Below are positions 30,703 to 40,553 of a DNA stretch of 41,166 nt, piece after piece; position 1 is the stretch's first letter, and each line of letters begins with the position of its first letter. Under the pieces are notes generated by a model. It was not told where the DNA came from. It saw only the letters and a list, made by a program, of their open reading frames with translations, and ran no database searches. Origin of the DNA: Protostelium mycophagum (lineage: Eukaryota > Evosea > Variosea > Protosteliida > Protosteliaceae). Made by a program: the position numbers and the translations under genes. The stretch covers positions 1 to 41,166 of the forward strand of contig KV921228.1 in NCBI GenBank assembly GCA_002081555.1, written 5' to 3'.

Positions 30703-31178
30703 ATGACAGAGCAATCGGCGAGAGACGATCACTCGGCACAACAACAGTGAAACTCTGCAGTGGTATAGATAGGTTTGGTCCGAAGCTCCAAGCCACTTTG
30801 CACAATATGTGAGTTCTCCATCACTAGACCAGACGAGTTGTCTGAAGTTGATGACGGCGGTGATCAAGGTGAAGTGAAAGAATGGTACGATGAGATCAGG
30901 AAAGTGCTCGAGTGGGATGTGGATGATCAACAGCTACAAGACGTGATCAATAGGGGTATGATCTTAATGATTGATGGAGACCAAATCGGAGCCGAGGATA
31001 ACGACGATTTAGCACAGCTGTCCGGGGTATGTACATACCAATAGTCGTCGTCTATCAACAAAGTGAACATGCCACATTATAGATAGTAGTGTAGATATCT
31101 ACGGATCATCATCGTTTTTCTTTTATCAACATGATGATGAATGTAGCCCATTTGTTGTGGTGAAGTGGTCTCTTTCAG
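30703..31178 (+). CDS. Hypothetical acidic protein, 5' exons
   Basis: Exon 30703-30746 (MTEQSARDDHSAQQQ) joins in frame to exon 30828-31026, which encodes an acidic segment (DELSEVDDGGDQGEVKEWYDE, then IRKVLEWDVDDQQLQDVI and DGDQIGAEDNDDLAQLSG) before a GTATGT donor at 31027. A possible next exon begins after TTTCAG at 31179 with VKFIRTPSLASLIVEQF; its end is uncertain because it soon runs antisense to the small minus-strand frame at 31287-31421. The composition and splice consensus favour a real gene. No family is recognised. Confidence 0.4.
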
Positions 31179-31286
31179 GTGAAATTCATCAGGACACCAT
31201 CCCTGGCCTCCTTGATTGTTGAGCAGTTCCCAGAGCCCAAGTCCAAACATCCATCACATGCACAATCATCTTTAACATTTATTGGT

Positions 31287-31421
31287 TTATTCAATCGATC
31301 TGCTCCTCGGCTCCATGCCCGGTGGCCTCTCGAACCTTCTGGCCCATTTTGCCTGCTTGTAGTTGGTCAGGGAGATGCTTTGAATTTCGAGCTTGAAAGG
31401 ACCTTCTTTCCTTTGTTGCAT
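31287..31421 (-). CDS. Possible small protein or last exon (44 codons)
   Basis: From the ATG at 31421 a basic peptide is read (MQQRKEGPFKLEIQSISLTN, then KWARRFERPPGMEPRSRSIE). Its TAA stop overlaps AATAAA, with a second AATAAA just after, matching the 3' ends of well-supported genes in this window. The frame stays open upstream, and a CAACAG|G-type acceptor lies just before the ATG, so it could equally be a terminal exon of a longer minus-strand gene. Function unknown. Confidence 0.35.
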   Translation of the reverse strand: MQQRKEGPFKLEIQSISLTNYKQAKWARRFERPPGMEPRSRSIE

Positions 31422-31493
31422 GGTGATGCCTGTTTGTGGTGAGTGTTTGTTGTGATTGACAATTTGTACAAAATATGTGCAGAAAAACACCGA

Positions 31494-31574
31494 CTGTAGA
31501 GTCCGACTCCCGCACGGTAAGCTACCGTGACTCCAAAACCGAGTCACGGTATGTTACCGAGTCGGACTCTGCAG
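31494..31574. repeat. Near-perfect inverted repeat with arms of 34-40 bp
   Basis: The left arm starting CTGTAGAGTCCGACTC and ending CTACCGTGACTC pairs with a right arm that is its reverse complement apart from six extra bases and a few mismatches; the loop is about 7 nt (CAAAACC). It shares the sequence TTACCGAGTC with the palindrome in the receptor tyrosine kinase intron, so both may be members of one dispersed foldback family. Confidence 0.75.
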
Positions 31575-31739
31575 GTCTAAATTCTCAAGAACACGAGAAG
31601 ACAAGACGCAAAAAAATATATTTGCGTGTGCTGAGAAAGTGATTTTATTGTGTTTTTTGTGTTGACAGAGTTGTTCTACAACGATCACCGATAAATATAT
31701 TTATAAATAATAAATATTTCCAGAATTGAAGTATTTTTG

Positions 31740-33190
31740 TCATGCTCCTTCTGCGCAATAAATCACAAAAAATAATTCAAAAATAAATAAAATAAAAAAT
31801 CACCAAAGCTGAGTATTTCCCCAGGCTGGAAATGGTAGATACAATTTTCTGGTGCACCTCGCCATGTCGCAATAAAATGTTCGATGGGCAACTAGAAATT
31901 AAATTTAATTCAATGTATATTTCGTGAATTTTCAATAGGTTTTAAAAGATTTCAGTTTAAATTTGTAAAATAAAAACACTTGATAATATTGGTTTGAAAG
32001 TTCGAGATCATTTGAATCGAATAATATTCTGTTGGCTTTGTGCCAACCAGCATCAACAATTGAATAATCTCTTAAGGAAAGCTCACGGTGATCTCTGCGA
32101 ATCTGTCTTCTTCTGGTGAAAATGAGATCTGATGTAATCCACCATCTACTGGAGAAGTGGTTCCCACGTTGAAGGTAAAGATGGAGCCGTCCTGTCATAC
32201 ACGTCATGAGGATGTGAGGGCTTGTGAAATTTCGGGGAAATTCGGGTGATTCCTCACCGCTTTGGCGCGAATAACAATTGTGTCATAGCCATTCCAAAAA
32301 TCCCAATCCTGCTCCTACAACGATTTTATTATTATTATTTTATTATTATATTATTTTATTGTTATTATTTTATTGTTATTTTATTATTATTTTATTATTA
32401 TTTATTGTTATTTTATTATTGTTGTTTCTGAATCTTTAAAAACGTATACAATTTTTGCATCGAACAACCGCCAAAAATCGTATTGGAGCTGTGATATCAA
32501 AAGTCCAGATGTGCACTTGGGTTTATTTTTATTTCTGAGAGAATTGAAAGTTCACCTCTGACTTGACCGCAGCAAATCCGGAACGGATGACTTTCCTCTC
32601 TACATTTCTACCCAGAGCTCCCACCTTTGAAAATTTGTTCTCAGGAACCTTCAATGAGAGGTCTCCGCTGAAGACGGCTGGGTGATGTGAACGATCAATC
32701 ATAGATACATCGTTAAAAGTTCCAAGTGTTATATTCGTCAGATCATGATGTGTCCTTGAAATACAAATGTTGAAAAGAAATAGATTCGACATGTAAATGA
32801 AAGGATTTAATGGTGAATTAAAGGAGAGAAATAACATACCTGTACCACCCTCTAAACGCCATTCTGCGGTACTTTGCCCTCCAAATTCTGCGTCAGTATG
32901 GACCTTCCAGCCCTGAATGGCTTTGGGATCTCTAAAATCAAACACGGTCTTGTGAAGTGGTGGCTTGTTGGCAGATGACATGAACATTGCTACTTTTGTC
33001 AGAGTTTTCAGCCCAATCATGCTGAAAAATGGGATCAACAGATTACGCCTCTAAAAATGTGAACTTCATCTACTCACGCATAGAATTGCTCTCGGAAGCC
33101 CACCATGTCTTCCAATGGAAGAGACTCTTTCTGGCGCGTGACATGATCACGATCTTGTGAAATCGGCTGTCTTTTCACTGCGTAATTCAT
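31740..33190 (-). CDS. NDUFAF1: CIA30/NDUFAF1, mitochondrial complex I assembly factor
   Basis: Seven minus-strand exons (33078-33190, 32840-33021, 32556-32677, 32258-32314, 32087-32191, 31804-31891, 31740-31750) give 225 residues. The CIA30 domain is clear: TVFDFRDPKAIQGWKVHTDA, EFGGQSTAEWRLEGGTAVFSG, RSGFAAVKSE, WDFWNGYDTIVIRAKADG, and LPIEHFIATWRGAPEN near the end. NDUFAF1 assists assembly of NADH dehydrogenase in mitochondria; the basic N-terminus (MNYAVKRQP) is compatible with import. The model ends LSFGEGA, earlier than usual: CIA30 proteins continue with a strand resembling GxFxLEIxxI. The downstream sequence contains KNTSILEI in another frame, so the last junction may be wrong or shifted by one base. 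The intron 32315-32555 is filled with TTATTA repeats. Confidence 0.85.
32321..32427. repeat. TTATTA-rich simple repeat in an intron
   Basis: More than 100 bp of irregular TTATTA/TTTATTG units make up the middle of the CIA30 intron 32315-32555. No other function is apparent. Confidence 0.9.
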
Positions 33191-33284
33191 CACCCCTACA
33201 ACTTGCCAGTTTTATTCATTATCAATCACTTTCTGGTACAACATAGAGATCAACTACCACATAAGTTTATATGGATGATTCGTT

Positions 33285-33854
33285 TCAGTGAAGAAGAGCT
33301 GGCATAGAGCTGGGCTGTGTGGCTTGATTGAACTCTTGCACCCATTGCTTGACCCTGGTGTCGTCTCCACAAGCTTCATAGTGAAGATTCGCTGTTGATG
33401 CGGTGCATCTGATCAAGTAGCTCATCTGAGGTATGTTGGTCTGTCTGCAATCTTGAGAGCTTCTGTCCACTGTGATAGAGACAGGTTTGAGGCAGTTCAC
33501 GTCTAAAGCATATGTGACGATGTCGCTAGGCTTGATGTCGAAGTTGAAAGTAGAAGAGCAATTGTATCTGCGCATCTGAAAACCGCCAGCCTGGAAACAC
33601 GCTCCGTCCTTGCCGCGAATTCCACTGGTAGAAGCCCCTTGGCAGTCGGTGTCTGAGGTAAAGGTGTGTCCTTCAACAAGTCCATTATTACAAGTGAAGG
33701 AGGACCACATATTTGGATAATATTGCACGCAGCTAGGATTGGCGACCGAGATTCGAGTGAGTTTGCTGTTCTGACAAGCACCTTCAAATCTTTCGACGGT
33801 GGTGGCGAGAGCAATTGAGAGGGTCAGGAGGAGGAGGATCGAATGGTTGAGCAT
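33285..33854 (-). CDS. Small secreted Cys-rich protein
   Basis: A single exon encodes 189 residues. MLNHSILLLLTLSIALATTVE is a signal peptide. About ten cysteines are spread over the mature chain (EGACQN, NPSCVQYY, FTCNNGL, TDCQGA, GACFQAG, RYNCSS, VNCLKP, QDCRQ, IRCTAS, YEACGDD), suggesting a disulfide-stabilised extracellular domain. The family is not recognised. A TATTTATA sequence about 32 bp upstream of the ATG (33886-33893) is a candidate TATA box. It lies 94 bp from the start of the CIA30 gene on the same strand. Confidence 0.75.
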   Translation of the reverse strand: MLNHSILLLLTLSIALATTVERFEGACQNSKLTRISVANPSCVQYYPNMWSSFTCNNGLVEGHTFTSDTDCQGASTSGIRGKDGACFQAGGFQMRRYNCSSTFNFDIKPSDIVTYALDVNCLKPVSITVDRSSQDCRQTNIPQMSYLIRCTASTANLHYEACGDDTRVKQWVQEFNQATQPSSMPALLH

Positions 33855-33885
33855 TTTTACTCTGCAAGATTATGTTTTTTGTCTG

Positions 33886-33893
33886 TATAAATA
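33886..33893 (-). promoter_or_regulatory. Candidate TATA box of the small secreted protein gene
   Basis: TATTTATA read on the minus strand lies about 32 bp before the ATG at 33854. The spacing suggests a very short 5' UTR. No transcript evidence. Confidence 0.3.
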
Positions 33894-34549
33894 CTCTTCT
33901 GGAAGTTGACCTTCGTTGCAAGATGCGAATAACGTTTTATCGTGATTGGTGCGGTTCTTATCGAGCATCCTTGATGTGGACCACAACCCCGCGATAATAT
34001 CAGAAATGGCATGTTTCCGAGGTCATCCGGATGGGAAAACCTGTCTTTAAAATTGAACCGATAATTCTCCATTTTTGACAAGTATCTCACTACAACGAGA
34101 TTTATCAGAATATTGGTACATATTTTGGACAATCGACCTCAAGGAAAAATCGGCAAACAATGTGGTGCTATGGAGGCCAGTGAGTGAGAACATTGGTCTC
34201 ATGATCCTGAATGAGGTGAAAGGAACACATCATCACCCTTGATGATTCATCTCTGAAGTGAGAGAAGATGATTGCAGACAGTCGTCAAATACGGCCTTTC
34301 CTGTCCTTTATTAAAGTCTCTTTTCTGAGGAAGCAAAATATTTTCCAACTTTTCTCCTTGAAAAAGTTTCGACTCTTCCAAGGCGTCCTTCAGAAAGAAT
34401 AAGGCAATTTCCTTGCCTTTCCTGGTTTCCTTGAAAAAGGCTGTCCCGTCTAAAAGGGTTTGGGCATGCCGCGGAAGAGTTTTTGAGGTCACGTGACTAC
34501 GAAATGGGCCGTCACGAATGACAATTTCTCCGCTGACGACATCACGACC
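33894..34549. other. Intergenic region between divergent secreted-protein and amidohydrolase genes
   Basis: This holds the promoters of two divergent genes. A minus-strand frame at 34247-34492 has a charged composition but begins at GTG, lacks an ATG and shows no domain, so it is not called. Confidence 0.4.
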
Positions 34550-37500
34550 ATGATGGAAGATCTCTTGATAGAAGATGGCGGAAGGAGGCCGAAGTCCAGG
34601 ACTTATATGGTTATTGGAGGCCTCGCCCTCCTAGCTCTCATTCTTTTGTCTACTACTATAGGAAACATTGTTTCGGTCAAGCATTTGTCCAATATAGAAG
34701 GAAATTTATCAATGAAAGATCATAATGTGGGACCTTCTGAAGATCATTGCCCCGAATCGAGTGAGCCTGTCATCCCAAACTTTGATCTTACCTTTTAGAT
34801 TATCAGACACAGTACACACCATTTTATGCTGGCGCTTCTAGCCAAGCTAATCAGTTGAGTCCCAATATCGTGAGTAATGATGAAACTCAAAAATGTGTGT
34901 GTGATGACAAGTTCAGAGCACGACAACTACAGTCATCAAGAACGGTACCATCTGGGTGGGAAATGGCGTGGTAAGGATTCATCTTTCTCTTCTGTTATCC
35001 TTTTCTGGGTTTCTGACAAGACGTATATCCAATGTACAAATAATAATTCACAAAGAGATCAACATCCATCTGATCACAGGCCAGATCATAAAGAATGGAG
35101 ATGTCGTCATCAAGAACGGAAAGCTTGTTTTTGTTGGTAAGAACTACCAGGGTGCCTCTCCTTCAGACAAGGTCATCCTCTTAAAGGGTGATTATGTCAC
35201 TCCTGGCATCGTCGATCAGCACAGTCACCTCGGTGTTTATTCGTGAGTTCTCATCTGCAATACGAAAAATTTCGGAAATTTCATGGAAATACTGCAGAAT
35301 ATTCTTGGACATATTCTGAAGAAAATTGAGGTTCCCAGAAGATGCAAGAGCTACACAAGATGGTAATGAGATGACCAACCCAACTTTTCCGCAAGTGAGC
35401 ACTCGACATTTTGTTACTTTAAAAGTTCTTTTCATCCATCTTTGCAGCGGCTCTGCCGCAGTTTGTCTCACTGTTGCAGTTGTAGACGGGAGTTATGACC
35501 CACAATAGACACATAAACACAACTCTTTCATATATATTCCCTCTACAACTCCTATAACTCGTCATTTTTATGGAAACTCTTGAAATTTCATGGAAGTTCA
35601 CTGTTATAGCTGAGAGCGCTGGATGCCCTGAATCCGAATGACCCGGCGATACCCCAAATAAGATCCGGAGGAGTAACCACTTCCCTGGTGCTCCCAGGAT
35701 CTGGGAACATTATGGGTGGCGAGGCTGCGCTCATCAAGTTGAGGGAGGGTTCCATCAGAGGTGATTTTTGTCGATCTATTAAAAATATTACCAATTACTT
35801 CTCCAATTATTTTCAATTTCGAATAAGCCAGCACAAAACAATTTTTCTTGGAAAATCTTTTGAACAAAAAAATATAAAAATATAGAAAAAACATGAAAAA
35901 ATATATAAAAATATTAAAAAAATATAAAAAATATAAAAATATATAAAAGGTATAAAAAAGAAGAAGGAAAAAGAATAAATGAAATAAAATAATACAGAGA
36001 TGTTGATCCCTGGAGCACCACGAGCGATGAAGATGGCATGTGGCGAGAACCCCAAGAGAGTATATGGTAACAAAGGAGTGACTCCGATGTCAAGGATGGG
36101 TGCCACATACCTCATACGCAGCCAGTTCTTGAAGGCCGCTGTGAGTACTTCCACATTTCATTTCTATTTTTAGAAGAGAAGAATTTATTTGGTCGACTAA
36201 TATCAAACAACGGTTTGAAAGACTTTTCATTTACAAAAATAAAATCTTGTATCGCAAGAAAAAAATGGAAGGAATTTTAAAGAAATTTCGACATTTTTTT
36301 GTCAAAATTGAAAATAAATTTTTTAAGAATATTGCAAAAAAATAAAAAATAAAATTATATAGGAGTTAAGGAGACAGCAAGACGAATGGGATTGTAATCA
36401 CAAGGCGGGAATGCCCCTCACAAAGGCGAGGCCCTTTGATTTAAATCTCGAGACACTTGTCGGGATACTGAGGGACGAGGTTCTGTTGAATGTACATTGT
36501 TACAAGGAAGAAGGTGGCAAAATCGAACTTTTTTTTTCTGAAAAATTAAATTTCGAGAATTTTTTCGTGAAATTTCGGCGAAAATTGATAGACTGACAGA
36601 TCTCGAAATGATGGTCAGAACTTCACTAGAATTCAATTTTAAGATCGCCACTTTTCATCACGGTTTGGAAGCCTGGAAGGTGCCAGAGCTGCTCCGACAG
36701 AACAACATCAGTGCTGCTATCTTTACTGACCATTGGGGATTCAAGATGGTACGTGACGTCATCCTTCCAATTGTGACGTCATCCTTCCAATGGAGACATC
36801 ATAGATTTATGTCATGATATCTTATTTCTTGCGCGGTGTCATCATGGCAACCATAAACAATCTTTTTTGTGCCAACCTTGAACAAAAGCAAACCACCCTG
36901 ATGACGTCATCACATGCCAGATCTGACACGTCACGATAGGAGGGCTATGACGGGAGTGTACACGCGGCCCAGATACTGACAAAGGGAAAAGTGAACATGG
37001 CCTTGAAATCAGACCACCCCGTCATATTCGCCAGAGATCTTATATATGAGGCATCTAAAGCATTCCATTATGGGTTGACGGAGCAAGAGGCATTCTGTGA
37101 GTTGTATTGATCGCTTACCATTTTTTATTATTTCTGTTTTGTTATGTGAGAGGTTTTAATACTACATATTTCTAATGAGATTATTGTGGGATTTTTTGAT
37201 AGATGTACAGCTGCGGTTACGTTGAACCCCGCCAAAGCACTTCGATTAGACAGTAGAATAGGTTCTTTAGAAGTTGGAAAAGAGGCTGATGTTGTAGTGT
37301 AAGTGAAATCCCATTGAGTTTCACACTACACCTATTCCATCAAATTCTCCGTGAAATTTCGTTCAAGGAAATTCAAGGAAATTTCAGGTGGCCGAACCAC
37401 CCCTTATCACTAGGATCAAGACCCAGTCACGTGATCATTGACGGGTGGCTCTTACATCACGATGAAGATTCCAAGAAATTACAAGCACCAGTGAAAAACC

Positions 37501-39819
37501 AGGCAACTCTTCGGTCCAGTGGAAATAATGCTTGTAAAACCAAAGAAGGTAGTTTTAATGATATCATATTGAGTTATCTTAATGGTGGCTCGACATCGTA
37601 AATCAACAAGACTTGATTAATATCCCATTTGTACAATGATGACGTCATCAGGTTCAAATAACTTTCACATTTCTGGAATGACGATCTACACTTTGGAAGG
37701 GGATCAGAAAGGTGTGAAGTCCGAAGGACCCCAAATCTTCTATGAATTTTCTGTGGGAATTCACTGAAGTTTCATAGGACCCATTACCGGGTCGATCACG
37801 GTAACTGACGGGACCGTCACGTGCATTGGAGACTGTTCCAAACCCGCAAATTTCGATGAATATTCTCTGAATGTGAGTTATAGACAGACAAGATCATTAC
37901 AGGAAAACTCACAAGACAGGGAGGTCACGTGATACCAGGAATTGTTGCGCTTCACGGCCACACAGGACAGCAGGAGGTCTGTATTTTAAAATGCAATTAG
38001 CAACCTCCATATGTCATTAGATTCCCAATTTCTGCGACTCGGCTCTGTAGTTCAGTGGTAAAATACTACCTTAGGGTGGTAGTGCCTCGAGTTCGATTCT
38101 CGACAGAGCCCCTTTTTTTTCATTTTTGTTGAATTCATAAATGAAATAAACATTTTAAAACACCAAAAATCCCACAAGATTTCTGAAAGCATAATAGGTG
38201 GATGCGGAGGCGAACAGCCACGATGGCAACTCTGTGGGAGACAGTGTGAGAGCTGTTGACGGGATAGTACCCAACATCTACTTCGCCAAGAAGGTGGGGA
38301 ACTTTCCAAGAAATTTCAGACCTTTCATTGGAATTTTGTTATGAAAATTCTTGAAATTGAATCAAGTTGTAGACCTGGGCCGCCTTTGCGGCCGGTATTA
38401 CGTCTACCATCGTAACACCCTCCTCGTCCCAGACTGTAGCGGGGGTCGGTGGGTTTATCTACAACAACCCCAACAATGATGAGTTGGAATACGACGTACA
38501 GATTGCATCTTCCGAAGCTGGAGTCGTCGCGTCGCTTGGCAACGCGGTAAGAGACGCAAACAAGGGAGTTTCGCAGCAGTTCGCAGATTTAAGAAATTCT
38601 CTGAAGGTGAGTTTTATCAGAGTGAAATGGCTCGTGCTGTCGACGTCGACATTTATACGTGAAGATGACACTGTACAGACAAATAATGGGACTGACACCC
38701 CCCTCGGTGCCGTGATGAAGGGTCAAATCCCTCTCGTTGTCGATGTACATCAAGCGGACCACATCGCCTCCCTCTTGCGCCTAAAAAAAGAATTGAATAT
38801 TCCGAGAATCGTGATCAGAGGTGGCGGGGAGAGCCACAAGTTAAGACATGCCCTGGCCAGTGAAAATGTCAGTGTCATATTGGCACCTGCCAGACCCAAA
38901 CCTAATGAGTTTGAGACTTGGTGAGTGATGACCTCTCATGATGACGTCACGATGTACAATGTGATGACGTATACAGGAACTCTCGGGAAGATTCCGCTGT
39001 GTTATTGAAGAATGCCGGTGTGCAGGTCGCCCTTGCATCTACAGAGCGTGAGAGATTTATTGGGATCATGTCCCCACACAAAGATTTTCAAAAAAATCCG
39101 AAACAAAACTTTGAAACAAAAAAACTTCGAAACAAATTTTCAAACAACAGTTGGCGATCTACAACTCGGCTCTGTAGTTCAGTGGTAAAATACTACCTTA
39201 GGGTGGTAGTGCCTCGAGTTCGATTCTCGACAGAGCCCCTCTTTTTAGTTTTCATTTCCTCAACTGGAGGAACAAATACCATAATTACAATCAAGATAAT
39301 TGAACAAAAAAAATTTGAAAAAAAAATTCGGTACAAAAAAATTTTGAAACAAAAAAATTCGAAAAAAATTTCGAAACAAAAAATATCCTACTTTAGTTTG
39401 TGGACTTGGTGGTGTTGCGCTGTGGATTTTTGTGAGTTTGCCAACATAAACTCTGTACAGTACCACAATGTCGACGTCGACAGTTTTTGGTAGCGCTATG
39501 ATAAAAGACTGATTTGTTGAAGCCGGGGATGTACGTAATCTGAGGTGGGAAGCGGGGTGGGTCGCCTCCCTCGGTCTCGACTACAACGAGGCACTCGCAG
39601 CGATTACTTCCGTTCCCGCCAAAATGTTCGGCTTGACCGACCTCGGTGTGATCAGAAGGGGTCAGAAGGCCAACTTAGCCATCTACAACGGTGATCCTCT
39701 GTCCATTGCCTCCTCTGTAGAGGTAATTTCGGTCGAATTTCTGAAAATATATGTCGAATTTACGGTTGTAGATGGTCGTTGCAAACGGGTATTTGTCTTG
39801 TAAACCAGTACAATATTGA
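34550..39819 (+). CDS. Membrane-anchored protein with two fused amidohydrolase domains, 21 exons
   Basis: Exons: 34550-34760, 34799-34869, 34917-34970, 35058-35242, 35331-35394, 35610-35760, 35998-36140, 36363-36513, 36600-36748, 36940-37096, 37211-37298, 37388-37548, 37652-37711, 37778-37872, 37920-37976, 38198-38293, 38373-38606, 38679-38920, 38977-39047, 39523-39722, 39772-39819. All phases agree, giving 895 residues. The N-terminus (MMEDLLIEDGGRRPKSRTYM followed by a hydrophobic helix) is a type II membrane anchor. The first domain has the amidohydrolase marks VTPGIVDQHSHLG, GGVTTSLVLPGSGNIMGG, PRAMKMACGENPK, VHCYKEED, FHHGLEAW, FTDHWGFKM and NPAKALRLDSRIGSLEVGKEAD. The second repeats the pattern: VIPGIVALHGHTG, AAGITSTIVTPSSS, VVDVHQADHI, TSVPAKMFGLTDLGVIRRGQ, and a short last exon. 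These belong to the imidazolonepropionase-like metal-dependent hydrolases; substrate unknown. Two introns each carry a tRNA-Pro gene. AATAAA overlaps the TGA. Confidence 0.92.
35861..35996. repeat. AAAAATATA-rich intron tract
   Basis: The intron 35761-35997 of the amidohydrolase gene consists largely of irregular AAAAATATA and AAAAAGAAG units, ending at the acceptor AATACAG. It is a simple-sequence expansion within one of the longer introns. Confidence 0.85.
36753..36792. repeat. Two tandem copies of a 20-bp unit with TGACGTCA
   Basis: GTGACGTCATCCTTCCAAT occurs twice in direct succession just inside the intron 36749-36939 of the amidohydrolase gene. Each copy contains the CRE-like palindrome TGACGTCA (36754-36761 and 36774-36781), and a third lies at 36902-36909 in the same intron. 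Confidence 0.8.
38041..38111 (+). tRNA. tRNA-Pro(AGG), copy 1, inside an amidohydrolase intron
   Basis: The acceptor stem GGCTCTG/CAGAGCC, a D arm with TAGTTCAGTGG, the anticodon stem CTACC/GGTAG with loop TTAGGGT (anticodon AGG) and a T arm with AGTTCGATTCT are all intact; there is no intron. A run of eight T residues follows, a polymerase III terminator. It lies wholly inside intron 37977-38197 of the two-domain amidohydrolase gene, on the same strand. Confidence 0.96.
39168..39238 (+). tRNA. tRNA-Pro(AGG), copy 2, inside another intron of the same gene
   Basis: Identical in sequence to the copy at 38041-38111, including ACTC before the 5' end and CCCCT after the 3' end; outside that the flanks differ. 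It lies in intron 39048-39522, between A-rich segments made of GAAACAAA-like units. The terminator is CTTTTT. The identity implies recent duplication or gene conversion. Confidence 0.96.
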
Positions 39820-40208
39820 ATAAACGCCACCAAACTTTCCCGCCATTAAAATTTTCGGCTGCATCACATTGAGTAGTATAACCCCTTCTACAACGAAACA
39901 TATGTGAGTTGTAGATTGACATGAGATGTCCAAGGTAACGTTGGACAACGTTCAAGTATGATATGTCAGTTCATTCAAGATCTATGACGTGGCGTAACCT
40001 GTCATCTCAAGCTCTAGACCAAGTTCCTTGTGATTTCTCGGTAATAACCGTGACCATGCCGCGGTTTCTCGGTATTTCAACTCGGTAGATCGCGTATTTC
40101 GGAACCATGCAGATCTACGAGTATACGTAAACATCTCCGCCAATCTGAGTAAAGAGAACCCGATCTTGAGTATGATGCTCACCAAACAATCAAGTCATAA
40201 GAAAGCTA
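39820..40208. other. Intergenic region before the zinc-finger gene
   Basis: No gene is supported. It contains several CTCGGTA/TACCG-like motifs (about 40037-40090), which resemble the arms of the two inverted-repeat elements elsewhere in the window but do not form a clear hairpin here. Confidence 0.4.
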
Positions 40209-40553
40209 ATGGTGAGGCGATCGATCAAGAAGGCCAAGTTGACGGATGATGCCAAGACATTGCGGAAACTCTCGGCACAATGCTATCACCTCAGAGCAGT
40301 CATATGCAACATGAGCACAACCCAAGCGTCAGATCGGTGCTGCAGGTGTGGCGTCTCACAGTCCATTATCCATAAGAGATTCAAAGAAATCCACGCCACT
40401 GATGAAAAGGAAGAAGAAACTCTCGTCGAAGTCGATCTCAAGGATGGAGGAAAGATGAGATTGTGCGATCCGTGCAATTGGTTGTATCAACATTGGACAA
40501 GGAAACATCATCAAGTGGAGGAGATGTACAGGGGCCTCAACCGACGGCGGTGA
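40209..40553 (+). CDS. Small basic protein with a GATA-like zinc finger
   Basis: A single-exon frame encodes 114 residues. Cysteines near residues 44-47 (DRCCRCG) and 86-89 (MRLCDPCNWLYQHW) form a CxxC...CxxC pair about 38 residues apart, with an aromatic block after the second knuckle, recalling the GATA-type treble clef, though the loop is longer than in classical GATA fingers. The N-terminus (MVRRSIKKAKLTDDAK) and C-terminus (TRKHHQVEEMYRGLNRRR) are basic, consistent with nucleic-acid binding. A plausible nuclear factor; exact family not assigned. No intron is evident. Confidence 0.6.
   Translation: MVRRSIKKAKLTDDAKTLRKLSAQCYHLRAVICNMSTTQASDRCCRCGVSQSIIHKRFKEIHATDEKEEETLVEVDLKDGGKMRLCDPCNWLYQHWTRKHHQVEEMYRGLNRRR

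Noticed and set aside
34247-34492. Minus-strand open frame of 81 codons between divergent genes
   Set aside because: It starts at GTG, has no upstream ATG or splice acceptor, and no recognisable domain; the interval is expected to be a promoter.
32321-36000. A/T-rich tracts as possible retroposon tails
   Set aside because: They lie within introns, lack an adjacent element body and target-site duplications, and look like simple-sequence expansions.
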